From Christensenella sp. UBA3792 (GTDB taxonomy: Bacteria > Bacillota > Clostridia > Christensenellales > CAG-138): a stretch of 24,757 nucleotides of DNA. Positions 1 through 8,446 of the stretch are shown piece after piece. Position numbers and translations under genes: made by a program. The number at the start of each line of letters is the position of its first letter. Position 1 is the stretch's first letter. The notes below the pieces were generated by a model. It was given only the letters and a program-made list of their open reading frames with translations, was not told the DNA's origin and did no database searches. The stretch lies in assembly GCA_002369195.1 (NCBI GenBank), contig DFEW01000020.1, forward strand, positions 1-24,757. The letters run 5' to 3'.

Positions 1-3000
1 TGGTGTTGTACACCTTCGTGTCGGAGTTGCCGGTGACGGTGATCTCGTATTCGTCCCTGATCGGCGTGATTTCCAGCGTGCCCGGAACCACCGTGATCTT
101 AATGTTCGTGTAGTTCGTCGAAGTCGCGGTGAAGTCCGCATCCGTCATCGTCATCGTGTACGTGCCGACGTTCGTGCCCTTTGCGGTCGCCTTCGCGTCG
201 TCCTGCGCAATACCGGTGAACGTGATCGTGCTGTCATACTTGCTTACCGTATAGCCGCTAACGCTCTGCTCGTTGCCGTTGTAGACCTTCGTGTCGCTGT
301 TACCGGTGACCGTGATCTCGTACTCAGCCGTGACAGGCGTGATCTTGAGTTCGCCGTCCTTTACGCTGAACTTGACGTCGAAGTTGTCGTTGTTGTTCGT
401 GAACTGGCTCTCGGCAAGGCCCATCGGGTACGTGCCGACATTGGTGCCCTTCGCAACCGCTTCGCCGTTGAACGTGAAGTCCGCTTCCTTATACAGCGGA
501 TCGCTGATCGAGACCGTGTAGCCGGTGACCTGCTGCTCATTGCCGTTGTAGACCTTGCTGTCCTTGTTACCGGTGATCGTCACCGTGACCGCAAGCTTCG
601 TGATCGTCAGCTTGCCGTCGGCGGTCGTGACCAGGTAGTTGCCGACTGCCTTCTCAACGCCGGTCGTTACCGCTACGCCGTCAACCGTCGCAATCACGTT
701 CGGCTGCGTGCCCACATTCGTGATCGTGCTGTCATCAGTCATGACAACCGTGAAGGTGTGCGTGTCGCCCTCTGCAAGGCCTTCCACCTTGAATTCCGGC
801 TGCGTCAAAGCTTCGCCGTTATATGCTCTGCTTGCATTCTCCGCCGTGATCTTGACCTTCGCCGGTTCGATCTTCAGCCAACCGTCCGTAACGGTGACGC
901 TGTTCTCGTCGGTTGCGTCGAAGACAATACCAGCATTCTCTGCAACGGTGACCGTGAAGTCGTCCTTCGTCAGTCCCATCGGGTACGTGGCGACATTGGT
1001 TCCCTTGGCTTCCGCCTTGCTGCCGTCCTTGAGTGCAACCGTGACGCCATCGGGTGCTTCGACTTTTTCGCCTGCGAGCTTGTAGACGACCGTAAAGCCT
1101 TCCGCTTTCTGCTCGCTGCCGTTGTACTTCTTCGTAGCGGTGTTGCCCACGATCTCAACGGTCAGGATCGGATCCCAGACCGCGAACATCGCTTGGTACG
1201 GCGTATGTTCATCCGCCGCTACCTGCGTTGCAGGATTGCCATTCGCATCCGTATACCCGGTTCCGGTGTAGACGATGTACAGCGTCTTAGTGCTCTGTGT
1301 CCAGTTGGCACTGTTGACTTCCCATGCAGCGGCAGCTTCGGGCGTACTTCCGATATTGATTCTCGCCCAACCGCGGAACACATAACCGGTGCGCGTCGGC
1401 GCAGCAGGAATGTTTACTGCCTGGTTGATTGCAAGACTCTCGTCCTTTTGGAACGCATCTTCGCCGGTATTTCTATACCAGTAGATATGCGTCTTGACAG
1501 CCTTTTCCTTCTCGATATAGTTCGCCTTGAGCACTACCGTATAGGAATAATGAGCATTCGGATCAAGCGAATTATACTGATTTCTCGGTACGACCGTATT
1601 GGTGCCCGTATTGATGATCTTGGCATCATCGATCTTGACATCAAAGGTCTCGCCGGGGTATACATTCACACCGGAATCTTCATATGCGCTGCCATTCCAG
1701 TGCTGCACGCTCCAATGGCTGAAGACATAGGTCTCTTCGTCATTCGGTGCGCATGCGCTTGCTGCAATTGCTTCTGCCAGATCAACATACTTGCTGTTGT
1801 CCGTCGGAGCAGTACCTTCTTTGCCGTCCTCCGTAATATCGTATTCAACTTTGATGCCGTCCGAACCGATCAGCTTGTTGCGCCATCTGGCGTACAGCGT
1901 GATCTGACCGTACGTAGCCTCCCAATCGGATTCACGATAATCCGGATTGCCCCACTGACTAACGTAAGCGTCGTTGATCGGGATAACCGCAAAGTCATAG
2001 GCATGGGTGAATTCAGCATCCGTATACCAACCGACCAGATCCCAGTAGTTACGCTCTGCGCCGGACATATCGGCGATCAGCTCGTTGCAGTCCACATAGA
2101 AGCTTCTGCTCTGTGTACTGTCCACAAACCGAATCGGATCATCCGTACTGTCGTTGGGAACAAGTATTACGTTATAGACCTTCGCCAACCACTTCGCATA
2201 CAGTTTGAAGTTATGTGAAGGCATCGTATCGAAGGTATAGGCTTCCGTGCAGTTGACATCTTTATACCAACCAGCAAACACATACTCATTCTTGGTAGGC
2301 GTGAACTTGTAGGTATCGTTATTGATATCCAACTGATACTTGATGCCGGTCTTTGTAGTAATATTCTGCGATACCGGAGGATCTACCAGAGGAACTTCCT
2401 TTTTCGCGCCGTTCCACTGCAGTTCGAAGAAGGTACCGTCTTCATACTCGATCGTATACAGTTCGCGGATATAGTACACGTAAATGTGTCTATAATTGCT
2501 GTTTTCCCAGACTCTACTGCCGGTTGCACTCGGGCTTCCTACGGGGTGGGTGCCGGTATTGTTTGTGTATGCCTGCGGTTGATAGGCAGGCGTCGTTGCA
2601 TTACCTTTTACGAAACCATCAAGACTGATGTAATCTTCCGCTTCCGTAAAGAAGTTATAGCTCGCCTGTACCTCTGCATATTCAACAAATCCGGTTCCGT
2701 TGTAAGTTCTGGTTGCCGTCTGTCCCGGAAGCGCTTCGATCATATAGTGAATCGTTTTTGTGCTATAGCTGCTCTGATTCCTATAGAATACAACATCTTC
2801 ATCAGGCATCACATCGATGTATACCAAAACCTGTTTGAAAGTGTTGCTGCTTTGCGGACTCCAACGATCGTTTGCATTTGTTGTAATCGGGAATTCATCC
2901 TTAATGTTCTGACCGTACAACGCAGTGATCGTCTTATAAACCGTACCATTCCAACTTTCACGGAATGTCAGCGTGTGCTCATTGCGGTCAAAATAGACGT

Positions 3001-5146
3001 TGATAACGGTGGTGTTGTTTGCTTGCACCGCTTTCTGGTCGTCAATGGTACCGACATGGAAACCGGTATAGGACTTATCCGTATACTGGGTATTGCTGGT
3101 ATTGATACGAGCCGTCGCGTCGCTGTTTCTCTTCGTGATCTCGTAAGTGTTCGTACCGACGGTATGGTTATTGACGGTGATGGTCTCTTTATAGTCGTAT
3201 GTTTCGCCGTCAAGATTCTGCTGCCAGATGATAACGTTGTATCTCGCAGTCGTGTTCACGGTCCACATACCGTACACTTTCATGGTCTTGGTCAGCGGCT
3301 GATTGAAGTCAAACAATTCCGCATCCTCGATCTGACCGTTGCCTTTGGGCGTACCGGTGTACCAACCTACGAAGGTGTAACCCGGGCAGGTAGGATCGGG
3401 CGAAGGACGCTCGGGTTTGCCGGGCTGACCGTTTTCGAACGCAGCGAACACAGGACCGGTGAAGGTCGCATTGTTCAGGTTGGCGTCAAAGCTCAGCCAG
3501 TAACCGGTATTGATCGTCGCTTTGAGGATGACGTCAGTAGAAAGCTCAAACTGGTCGTCATTCTGATAGATCACCATCTCACCCGGGACTTCTGGGCTCA
3601 GCTGCTGCCAACCGCCGAACTCACGGGAAGCGCCGGAAACGGGATCGTAAGCAGATTTGGGTACGTAGGTCAAGCTGACGGTATACTGATGCGAAGTCTC
3701 ACTATTGGCCGGGAACAGCACCTGATCGTTCTTGATCGTAATGCCGTCCTCGTCCAAATACGTGATGACATAGGAATCGAAAACCATGGCGTAGTAGTCT
3801 ACCGTGGTACCGTCCGTAATTCCCTCATTCAGTCTTTGGGTAATATCTTTGCGGACGTCCGCAATGGTCATCGCAGTGGTTGCGGCCGTATACTCTTCTT
3901 CCGTTGTCCATCCTTTGAAGAACGCGCCTTCGGGAGTGCCTGCGCCCGGATCGAAGATATACTGATTGATCTTGTCCAGCTGACGCTTGTTGATCCACTG
4001 TTCCGAAGTCGTGTTGTCGGCTCTGTGGAAGACGACCTTCAGACGCGCGTCCAAACCGGTTGCGACAACAATGTAGATGGAGAACGAACCGGTCTCGAAG
4101 GAAGCGTTCGATGCGTTCGCATTGCCGACCTCGGTGAAGGTGCCCTTCTCGTCGAAGTGGACGACGTTGAAGTTTTCGCCTTCGAGTTCGCGGTTCAGGA
4201 CAATGCGGACCAGAACCTTCTGCTGATCGAGCGGCTGCACTTCGTTGCCGTTCTCGTCGAAGAAGGTGATGTCGACCGCCGCTGCGTCGGTGACGTTATC
4301 GCCGTACATCTCGCGGGCGAGGTTCATGGCGACCGGCGTGCCGAGGTCCTGTACGCGCATTGTGGTGCCTGCCGGGAAGACGCCCTCATCCGCGAACGCG
4401 TACACCTTGATACCGGTGGACGTGGTTGCGGAGAAGCCCTGCGTCGGCATGTTCATCTCGTAGCGCGCCGTGATGACCATCGTGCCGTACACTACGGTTT
4501 CCACGGTGACCTTGTTGCCGTTTGCATCGAACCAGCCGAGGAAGGTGTAGCCGTACTTCGCAGGTGCTTCCGGCAGCTCGCCGATCGCCTGACCGGGTTC
4601 GACTTCAACGGTCAGCAAAGCAGTGCCGTCCTCCGCTGCGAACGCAACGGTGAAGCTCTCCGCCTGTGCCGGTTCTTCTGCCGGCTCTTCCGGTTCTTCT
4701 GCCGGCTCTTCCGGTTCTTCTGCGGGTTCTTCCGGCTCTTCCGGCTCGACCGGCTCCTCCGGCTCCTCTGCCGGTTCTTCCGGTTCTTCCGGTTCTTCCG
4801 CAGGTTCTTCGGGCTCGGCCGGATCCGCCGGTTCTTCGGGTTCTTCGTCGCCCGTTACCGGAACCACCGGAAGGATGGGATCGATTTCTTCCCCACCTTC
4901 GAACGAGCCGCCCGCGTTGCCGATCGGCGCTACCGTGCCTTCGCCCTTCGCAGGCTCGACCGTATCGACGTCGATGCCGCCGTCATAGCCCCTGTTCGAG
5001 ACGAAGTCGACAATGGTGCCGTCCTCATCCGTCTGCTCAACGTAGTCCGCGATTGCCGCAACCGGGAGCAGCTGCACGATCATCAGGATCGCGACGAGCA
5101 CTGCCCAGAAACGCTTGCCGAACAGGTTGTTGGTCAGCTTTGTCAT
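1..5146 (-). CDS. Giant secreted surface protein with InlB-like and MBG-like repeats (partial, C-terminus missing)
   Basis: Reading from the ATG at 5146 gives an open frame of 1,715 residues that leaves the window at base 1. A GGAGG lies 8 nt before the ATG. Residues 1 to about 33 form a signal peptide: basic start (MTKLTNNLFGKRF), hydrophobic core (WAVLVAILMIVQLLPVAAIA). Residues about 99-160 are a Glu/Pro/Ala stalk of EEPEEPAEEP repeats. From about residue 165 there are InlB B-like units with GYTFLGWF, GYTFVGWYTG, FAGWYKD and LVGWYTD motifs. From about residue 1,325 there are tandem MBG-like units with the motif KVYNGNEQ and ends such as KITP. This architecture is typical of very large extracellular adhesin-like proteins of gut Clostridia; an adhesive role is inference. 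Any LPXTG or S-layer anchor would lie beyond the window. It is a single gene with its own promoter. Confidence 0.9.
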   Translation of the reverse strand, partial: MTKLTNNLFGKRFWAVLVAILMIVQLLPVAAIADYVEQTDEDGTIVDFVSNRGYDGGIDVDTVEPAKGEGTVAPIGNAGGSFEGGEEIDPILPVVPVTGDEEPEEPADPAEPEEPAEEPEEPEEPAEEPEEPVEPEEPEEPAEEPEEPAEEPEEPAEEPAQAESFTVAFAAEDGTALLTVEVEPGQAIGELPEAPAKYGYTFLGWFDANGNKVTVETVVYGTMVITARYEMNMPTQGFSATTSTGIKVYAFADEGVFPAGTTMRVQDLGTPVAMNLAREMYGDNVTDAAAVDITFFDENGNEVQPLDQQKVLVRIVLNRELEGENFNVVHFDEKGTFTEVGNANASNASFETGSFSIYIVVATGLDARLKVVFHRADNTTSEQWINKRQLDKINQYIFDPGAGTPEGAFFKGWTTEEEYTAATTAMTIADVRKDITQRLNEGITDGTTVDYYAMVFDSYVITYLDEDGITIKNDQVLFPANSETSHQYTVSLTYVPKSAYDPVSGASREFGGWQQLSPEVPGEMVIYQNDDQFELSTDVILKATINTGYWLSFDANLNNATFTGPVFAAFENGQPGKPERPSPDPTCPGYTFVGWYTGTPKGNGQIEDAELFDFNQPLTKTMKVYGMWTVNTTARYNVIIWQQNLDGETYDYKETITVNNHTVGTNTYEITKRNSDATARINTSNTQYTDKSYTGFHVGTIDDQKAVQANNTTVINVYFDRNEHTLTFRESWNGTVYKTITALYGQNIKDEFPITTNANDRWSPQSSNTFKQVLVYIDVMPDEDVVFYRNQSSYSTKTIHYMIEALPGQTATRTYNGTGFVEYAEVQASYNFFTEAEDYISLDGFVKGNATTPAYQPQAYTNNTGTHPVGSPSATGSRVWENSNYRHIYVYYIRELYTIEYEDGTFFELQWNGAKKEVPLVDPPVSQNITTKTGIKYQLDINNDTYKFTPTKNEYVFAGWYKDVNCTEAYTFDTMPSHNFKLYAKWLAKVYNVILVPNDSTDDPIRFVDSTQSRSFYVDCNELIADMSGAERNYWDLVGWYTDAEFTHAYDFAVIPINDAYVSQWGNPDYRESDWEATYGQITLYARWRNKLIGSDGIKVEYDITEDGKEGTAPTDNSKYVDLAEAIAASACAPNDEETYVFSHWSVQHWNGSAYEDSGVNVYPGETFDVKIDDAKIINTGTNTVVPRNQYNSLDPNAHYSYTVVLKANYIEKEKAVKTHIYWYRNTGEDAFQKDESLAINQAVNIPAAPTRTGYVFRGWARINIGSTPEAAAAWEVNSANWTQSTKTLYIVYTGTGYTDANGNPATQVAADEHTPYQAMFAVWDPILTVEIVGNTATKKYNGSEQKAEGFTVVYKLAGEKVEAPDGVTVALKDGSKAEAKGTNVATYPMGLTKDDFTVTVAENAGIVFDATDENSVTVTDGWLKIEPAKVKITAENASRAYNGEALTQPEFKVEGLAEGDTHTFTVVMTDDSTITNVGTQPNVIATVDGVAVTTGVEKAVGNYLVTTADGKLTITKLAVTVTITGNKDSKVYNGNEQQVTGYTVSISDPLYKEADFTFNGEAVAKGTNVGTYPMGLAESQFTNNNDNFDVKFSVKDGELKITPVTAEYEITVTGNSDTKVYNGNEQSVSGYTVSKYDSTITFTGIAQDDAKATAKGTNVGTYTMTMTDADFTATSTNYTNIKITVVPGTLEITPIRDEYEITVTGNSDTKVYNT
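5..1120 (-). repeat. Tandem 267-303 bp repeats coding MBG-like units
   Basis: The gttgta landmark (start of the KVYNG codons on the minus strand) recurs at 5, 278, 545 and 818, and at 1121 in a diverged copy. The periods are 273, 267, 273 and 303 bp, or 91, 89, 91 and 101 residues. The copies at 5 and 278 are the most alike over the first 50 bases. The units repeat protein motifs such as VYNGNEQ, GTNVGTYPMGL and EYEITVTG. The array continues past the left edge, so the copy number is unknown. Recombination between copies could change protein length. Confidence 0.85.
4667..4850 (-). repeat. Low-complexity repeat coding a Glu/Pro-rich stalk
   Basis: On the plus strand this stretch alternates ccggttcttc and tgccggctctt modules, some in 24-bp units. 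On the minus strand it codes EEPEEPAEEPEEPAEEP near residues 99-160 of the surface protein. Such acidic proline-rich segments usually act as rigid spacers at the cell wall. It is prone to slippage in multiples of 3 bp. Confidence 0.85.
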
Positions 5147-5240
5147 GTCTTTTTCCTCCGTTCTGTCAGTCTGTTTGAAAATTGTTACAGTCCTTGATAA
5201 GCTTACTATATCACAACGCATCAGCGTTTTGTGAGATTTC

Positions 5241-5274
5241 GTCGAATCCGCATCTTACGATGTCGAATCCGCAT
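5241..5274. repeat. 13-bp direct repeat in the surface-protein leader
   Basis: The sequence gtcgaatccgcat occurs at 5241-5253 and 5262-5274, 21 bp apart start to start, about two helical turns. It lies between the predicted promoter and the start codon of the surface-protein gene. It could be a regulator site or simply a local duplication; nothing else in the sequence decides this. Confidence 0.5.
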
Positions 5275-5327
5275 TTTGCCTTCAGACCGCATGCATCCGA
5301 ATTACTCTATCCTATAAGTCATCATAC

Positions 5328-5356
5328 ATTATACACGGTTTCGTCAACAATCGCAA
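5328..5356 (-). promoter_or_regulatory. Predicted promoter of the surface-protein gene
   Basis: On the minus strand, a -35 box TTGCGA (5356-5351), a 17-nt spacer and a perfect -10 box TATAAT (5333-5328). Transcription would start near 5321, giving a leader of about 175 nt before the ATG at 5146. Confidence 0.65.
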
Positions 5357-5464
5357 GCGTTTTCGTCGATTTTCTTGGATTTTTTTGAAGTGTTCCATGC
5401 TTGTTTCTTCCTTTTTATATAAATCCGCAGCCGCGTGCATGTTCTGCGGCCTGCATCCTCTTTG

Positions 5465-5482
5465 ATGGTACCATTCTACCAT
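5465..5482. promoter_or_regulatory. Operator-like inverted repeat between xpt and the surface gene
   Basis: ATGGTA-ccattc-TACCAT is a perfect 6-bp inverted repeat with a 6-bp centre, the shape of a site for a dimeric regulator. It lies about 110 bp upstream of the surface-gene promoter and past the xpt terminator. The rest of 5363-5524 shows only an imperfect GC-rich hairpin (5427-5454) and no convincing gene. Confidence 0.3.
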
Positions 5483-5524
5483 TGCGTTCATCAAAAAAGG
5501 AATCAAAAGCACCGGTTACTTTGC

Positions 5525-5562
5525 GCAAAAAAGAGCAGTTCCGTTGATTGGAACTGCTCTTT
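5525..5562 (-). terminator. Rho-independent terminator of xpt
   Basis: A perfect 13-bp stem (5530-5542 with 5550-5562, AAAGAGCAGTTCC) closes a 7-nt loop. On the minus strand it is followed by a run of T. It lies 15 nt past the xpt stop codon and separates xpt from the surface gene. Confidence 0.92.
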
Positions 5563-5576
5563 GCTCGATGATTTGA

Positions 5577-6155
5577 TTATTCTTCGTCGCGGAAAACGAT
5601 ATTGCCGGGTTCTGCGGAGTCGAGAATCGCCAGCGAATGCAGGTTGACACCCGCCGCTCTCAGCCGATCGCCGCCGCCCTGGAAGCCCTTTTCGATTGCG
5701 CAGCCGATGCCGACCAGCTCCGCCCCCGCCTGCTTGACGATGTCGCACAGACCGCGCAGCGCTTCACCGCGGGCAAGGAAATCGTCGATCACGAGTACGC
5801 GCATGCCGGGCTGGATCCAGTCCTTGGACACGAGCAGCGTGACCTTTTTCTTATAGGTGTATGAGAAGATCTCGCTTGTGAACAGTCCGCCTTCGATGTT
5901 GTCGCTCTTTGCCTTCTTGGCATAAACCATCGGTTTTCCGAAGCGCAACGCGCAGATTGCCGTCAGCGCAATGCCGCTTGCTTCCGCGGTCAGCAGCAGA
6001 TCCACGTTGTCGATGTCGAAAACCTTGGCGAATTCGTCCGCGATCCGCGCCATCAGCGCGCAATCGACACGGTGGTTCAAAAAGCCGTCAACCTTGATGA
6101 TGTCCCCGGGCAGTACTTTGCCTTCCGTCAGAATGCGTTCTTTGAGTTCCTGCAT
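5577..6155 (-). CDS. xpt: Xanthine phosphoribosyltransferase
   Basis: This 192-residue protein matches Xpt in length and sequence. The family joins xanthine and PRPP to give XMP for purine salvage in the cytoplasm. The start region (MQELKERILTEGKVLPGDIIKVDGF) is typical. The PRPP-binding loop is VLVIDDFLARGEA near residues 121-133, with the acidic pair DD. The region TAEASGIALT resembles the family's purine-side segment. The ATG at 6155 follows GGAGGGG (6165-6159) by 3 nt, rather close. The gene stands alone: it has a riboswitch-controlled leader before it and a strong terminator after it. In Bacillus, xpt is also controlled by a guanine riboswitch, which agrees with what is seen here. Confidence 0.96.
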   Translation of the reverse strand: MQELKERILTEGKVLPGDIIKVDGFLNHRVDCALMARIADEFAKVFDIDNVDLLLTAEASGIALTAICALRFGKPMVYAKKAKSDNIEGGLFTSEIFSYTYKKKVTLLVSKDWIQPGMRVLVIDDFLARGEALRGLCDIVKQAGAELVGIGCAIEKGFQGGGDRLRAAGVNLHSLAILDSAEPGNIVFRDEE

Positions 6156-6166
6156 AATCCCCTCCG

Positions 6167-6196
6167 AAAAATAAAATTGCAGCAGATTCCTGCTGC
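6167..6196 (-). terminator. Riboswitch-controlled leader terminator of xpt
   Basis: On the minus strand, GCAGCAG-gaat-CTGCTGC (stem 6190-6196 with 6179-6185) is followed by AATTTTATTTTT. It ends only a few bases before the xpt ribosome site, as expected for a transcription-attenuating expression platform rather than an end-of-gene terminator. Confidence 0.85.
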
Positions 6197-6237
6197 CAAT
6201 ATCGCAAATACGCGCACCGCGATGCGTGTATCCGAAC

Positions 6238-6302
6238 CCAATAGTCGCAGCTGTGGCGCCGCGGTAGAAACGTTCGGGCCGTTTATCCGAACCTATATTG
6301 GC
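6238..6302 (-). promoter_or_regulatory. Guanine-type purine riboswitch aptamer upstream of xpt
   Basis: Read on the minus strand, the three-way junction of the purine riboswitch is complete. P1 is CCAATA (6301-6296) with TATTGG (6243-6238). P2 is GTTCGG (6292-6287) with CCGAAC (6277-6272). The J2/3 core GTTTCTACC (6271-6263) is exact. P3 is CGCGGC (6263-6258) with GCTGCG (6251-6246). J3/1 holds AC then T, with C at 6244 in the place of Bacillus xpt C74, which pairs with guanine; adenine switches have U there. The terminal loops are 9 nt and 6 nt instead of the usual 7. An 8-nt copy, ATATTGGC (6202-6195), is a perfect partner for P1 5' strand GCCAATAT (6302-6295) and overlaps the terminator stem by 2 nt. 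This gives an antiterminator without ligand and termination with it. Confidence 0.85.
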
Positions 6303-6325
6303 GTGCTCTCTGTGAAGTTGTACGT

Positions 6326-6354
6326 ATTATACGCGAACTCTGCCCAAAATGCAA
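6326..6354 (-). promoter_or_regulatory. Predicted promoter of xpt
   Basis: On the minus strand, -35 TTGCAT (6354-6349), a 17-nt spacer and -10 TATAAT (6331-6326). Transcription from about 6319 would enter the riboswitch aptamer about 17 nt later, which fits. Confidence 0.75.
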
Positions 6355-6415
6355 GAGAAAAAACAGGATTCACCAAAATATAAATATTCCTGAAAGAATG
6401 CTCGTATATCCGTTC

Positions 6416-6444
6416 TTGACTTTTGGAACCGCGCGTGCTACAAT
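6416..6444 (+). promoter_or_regulatory. Predicted promoter of the ParB-like/BMP gene
   Basis: TTGACT (6416-6421), a 17-nt spacer and TACAAT (6439-6444). It is divergent from the xpt promoter, with about 60 bp between the two -35 boxes. The leader to the TTG start would be about 58 nt. Confidence 0.7.
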
Positions 6445-6508
6445 GCGCGCATCATAAAGATGCGCTCCGTACGGGGTACATATATAATAGGAAGGAGTTC
6501 CCTCAAAA

Positions 6509-8446
6509 TTGAGCAGAACCGAGGCAATTGAGGCCTATAAAATCGCCCATAAGCGCGGCATAAAAACCTATCGTGACGACGTGGAGCACGGTCGTTATCC
6601 CTATCCGAAGGTGCTCGATGAGATTCTCGACGGGCGTCCGATCGCTGGACGCATCGAAATCGGCATCTGCACCCTGCCGATCGATCGCATCGAAGGCATC
6701 GTCAACGCCGGTCGGCGCACCGCATTTTCGACCGATTTTATGCCCCTTTTAGACATGGATTCCGAGTTCGGCGTCAAGTGGGTCGCGCTCTGTGAAGCAC
6801 ACCTCAGCGAAGGCATTCGCGATCCGATCCGCTGCTTCGAATACTACGGCACCTTCTACGTACAAGAGGGCAACAAGCGCCTTTCCGTGCTGCGCGCGTT
6901 CGACGCGCCGACCGTTACGGCGTCCGTTTTGCGCATCGTTCCGGCGTATTCCGACGATCCCGAAACGCGTCAATACTACGAGTTTTTAGAGTTTTACCAC
7001 CTCAGCCACATGTACGCGATCCGCTTTTCGAAGCCCGGACAGTACAAGAAACTGATTGCTGAGCTTGGTTTTGAACCGGATACCGTTTGGTCTGACAAGG
7101 ATCGGCAGCGTGTGCAGTCCGCTTTTACGCTGTTTTGCGAGTCGATCAAGCGCTGGACGCTGCCCGAAGGCATGACCGCATCGGACGCATTTCTTGCCTG
7201 GCTGTCCGCCTACACGCTCGACGATCTCAAATCGATGACCGAGGAACAGCTGCTTGCATCGCTCAAAACGAGCACCGCAGCCCCGAACGCGGGCGTCAGC
7301 GTCGCGACCGAAACGGCGCCTTCCGGCAAGGGAATGCTGACCAGAATCTACGATGCGATGTTTCTTCCGACGCATCTTTATACAGCGTTTATACACGAGT
7401 ATTCACCCGAAACCTCGCCCTGGGTGCGCGCGCACGAGGTCGGCAGAACGTATGTCGAACAAGCGCTGGACGACCGGGTCAAGACGCGTTCGTACGTGGT
7501 AGACGCGCAGCACAGCGCCGATGCGCTGTTCGAGCAGGCGATTGCCGACGGTGCGCAGGTGGTGTTTGCAACGACGGCTTCGCTAATCGCGAACTGCCGC
7601 AGAGCCGCCGCCGCGCATCCGAACGTGAAGATCCTGAACTGCTCGGTCGACATGCCCTACCCCGGCATGCGCACCTATTACAGCCGCATCTATGAGAGCA
7701 AATTTCTCGCGGGCGTAATCGCCGGTGCGTGCTCGCACAGCGACCGGATCGGCTACGTCGCGGCGGCGCCGACCTACGGCGTGCCCGCCAGCATCAATGC
7801 GTTTGCACTCGGTGCGCGGCTCGTCAATCCGCGTGCCGTCGTGAAGCTGCGCTGGTCGTGCGTGGAAAGCGATCCGTTCGCGGCGCTCGTCAAGGACGGC
7901 GTCGATGTGATTTCCAATCACGAGCTGTTCGCGCCGGAGAAGCCGCAGCCGCCGTACGGGCTCGTCCGCATTCGTGAGGACGGCACACTCGAAGCGCTTG
8001 CCGCGCCATACTGGAACTGGGGCGCGTTCTACGAGAAGCTGCTCAGCGACATCCTGACCGGGCATTGGGAGGACGAGCGCGCGAACGGCAGCCGCGCCGC
8101 GGTCAACTACTGGTGGGGACTCAAGAGCGGGGTCATCGGCATCACCTACGCCGACAAGCTGGCGGAGGGCGTCAAGACGCTTGCGAACGTGCTGAAGCAG
8201 TCGATCATCGACGGACGGCTCGATCCGTTCCGCCGCGTCATGTCGGATCAGGACGGCATCGTGCGCAACGATGGCGAGCGCTGGCTCTCGCCGGAAGAGA
8301 TCCTGCACATGGATTGGCTGTCCGATACCGTCGAGGGCGAGATTCCCCCGTTCTCTTCGATCCTGCCGATTTCGCAAGGCATTGTGCGGCTGATCGGCGT
8401 CTACCGCGACGCGATTCCGCCGGTAAAGGACGGGCCGATCCTATGA
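6509..8446 (+). CDS. Cytoplasmic ParB-like/BMP (PnrA-like) fusion protein, TTG start
   Basis: The protein is 645 residues. It must start at TTG 6509: GGAAGGAG (6490-6497) lies 11 nt before it and no ATG near the N-terminus is possible. There is no signal peptide or lipobox. Residues about 55-145 resemble a ParB/sulfiredoxin-fold domain: CTLPIDRIEG, then FYVQEGNKRLSVLRAF, where GNKR matches the place of the nucleotide-binding G-x-R-R motif of ParB-like folds. Residues about 275-560 match the BMP/PnrA family of nucleoside-binding proteins (FATTASLI, YYSRIYESKFLAGVIAG, GYVAAAPTYGVPASINAFALGARLVNP). Such proteins usually sit outside the membrane and feed an ABC importer. Here there are no importer genes, so an intracellular ligand-sensing role, as in the cytosolic BMP-like protein Med, is my inference. 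The stop overlaps the next start (ATGA). Confidence 0.85.
   Translation: MSRTEAIEAYKIAHKRGIKTYRDDVEHGRYPYPKVLDEILDGRPIAGRIEIGICTLPIDRIEGIVNAGRRTAFSTDFMPLLDMDSEFGVKWVALCEAHLSEGIRDPIRCFEYYGTFYVQEGNKRLSVLRAFDAPTVTASVLRIVPAYSDDPETRQYYEFLEFYHLSHMYAIRFSKPGQYKKLIAELGFEPDTVWSDKDRQRVQSAFTLFCESIKRWTLPEGMTASDAFLAWLSAYTLDDLKSMTEEQLLASLKTSTAAPNAGVSVATETAPSGKGMLTRIYDAMFLPTHLYTAFIHEYSPETSPWVRAHEVGRTYVEQALDDRVKTRSYVVDAQHSADALFEQAIADGAQVVFATTASLIANCRRAAAAHPNVKILNCSVDMPYPGMRTYYSRIYESKFLAGVIAGACSHSDRIGYVAAAPTYGVPASINAFALGARLVNPRAVVKLRWSCVESDPFAALVKDGVDVISNHELFAPEKPQPPYGLVRIREDGTLEALAAPYWNWGAFYEKLLSDILTGHWEDERANGSRAAVNYWWGLKSGVIGITYADKLAEGVKTLANVLKQSIIDGRLDPFRRVMSDQDGIVRNDGERWLSPEEILHMDWLSDTVEGEIPPFSSILPISQGIVRLIGVYRDAIPPVKDGPIL

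Noticed and set aside
5..1120. Regular repeats that could be mistaken for a CRISPR-like array.
   Set aside because: Units are about 270 bp, lie in frame within a coding region, and diverge like protein repeats.
758..2218. A 486-codon plus-strand open frame.
   Set aside because: It is antisense to the same surface protein, has no ribosome site and no domain.
2486..5197. A 903-codon open frame on the plus strand opposite the surface-protein gene.
   Set aside because: It is antisense to a recognisable repeat protein with signal peptide and promoter. The run of Phe, Leu and Arg near its end is only the complement of the Glu/Pro repeat.
5310..5396. A 28-codon minus-strand frame (MEHFKKIQENRRKRLR...) with a weak AGGAAG before it, upstream of the surface gene.
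   Set aside because: It overlaps the predicted promoter of the surface gene, so it would not be on that transcript, and no other evidence supports it.
6483..6488. TATAAT just before the ribosome site of the BMP-like gene, as a second -10 box.
   Set aside because: No -35 box at the right distance, and the start site would leave too little room for the ribosome site.
7583..8377. A 264-codon minus-strand frame opposite the BMP-like gene.
   Set aside because: Shadow frame; the plus strand has the family motifs and operon coupling.
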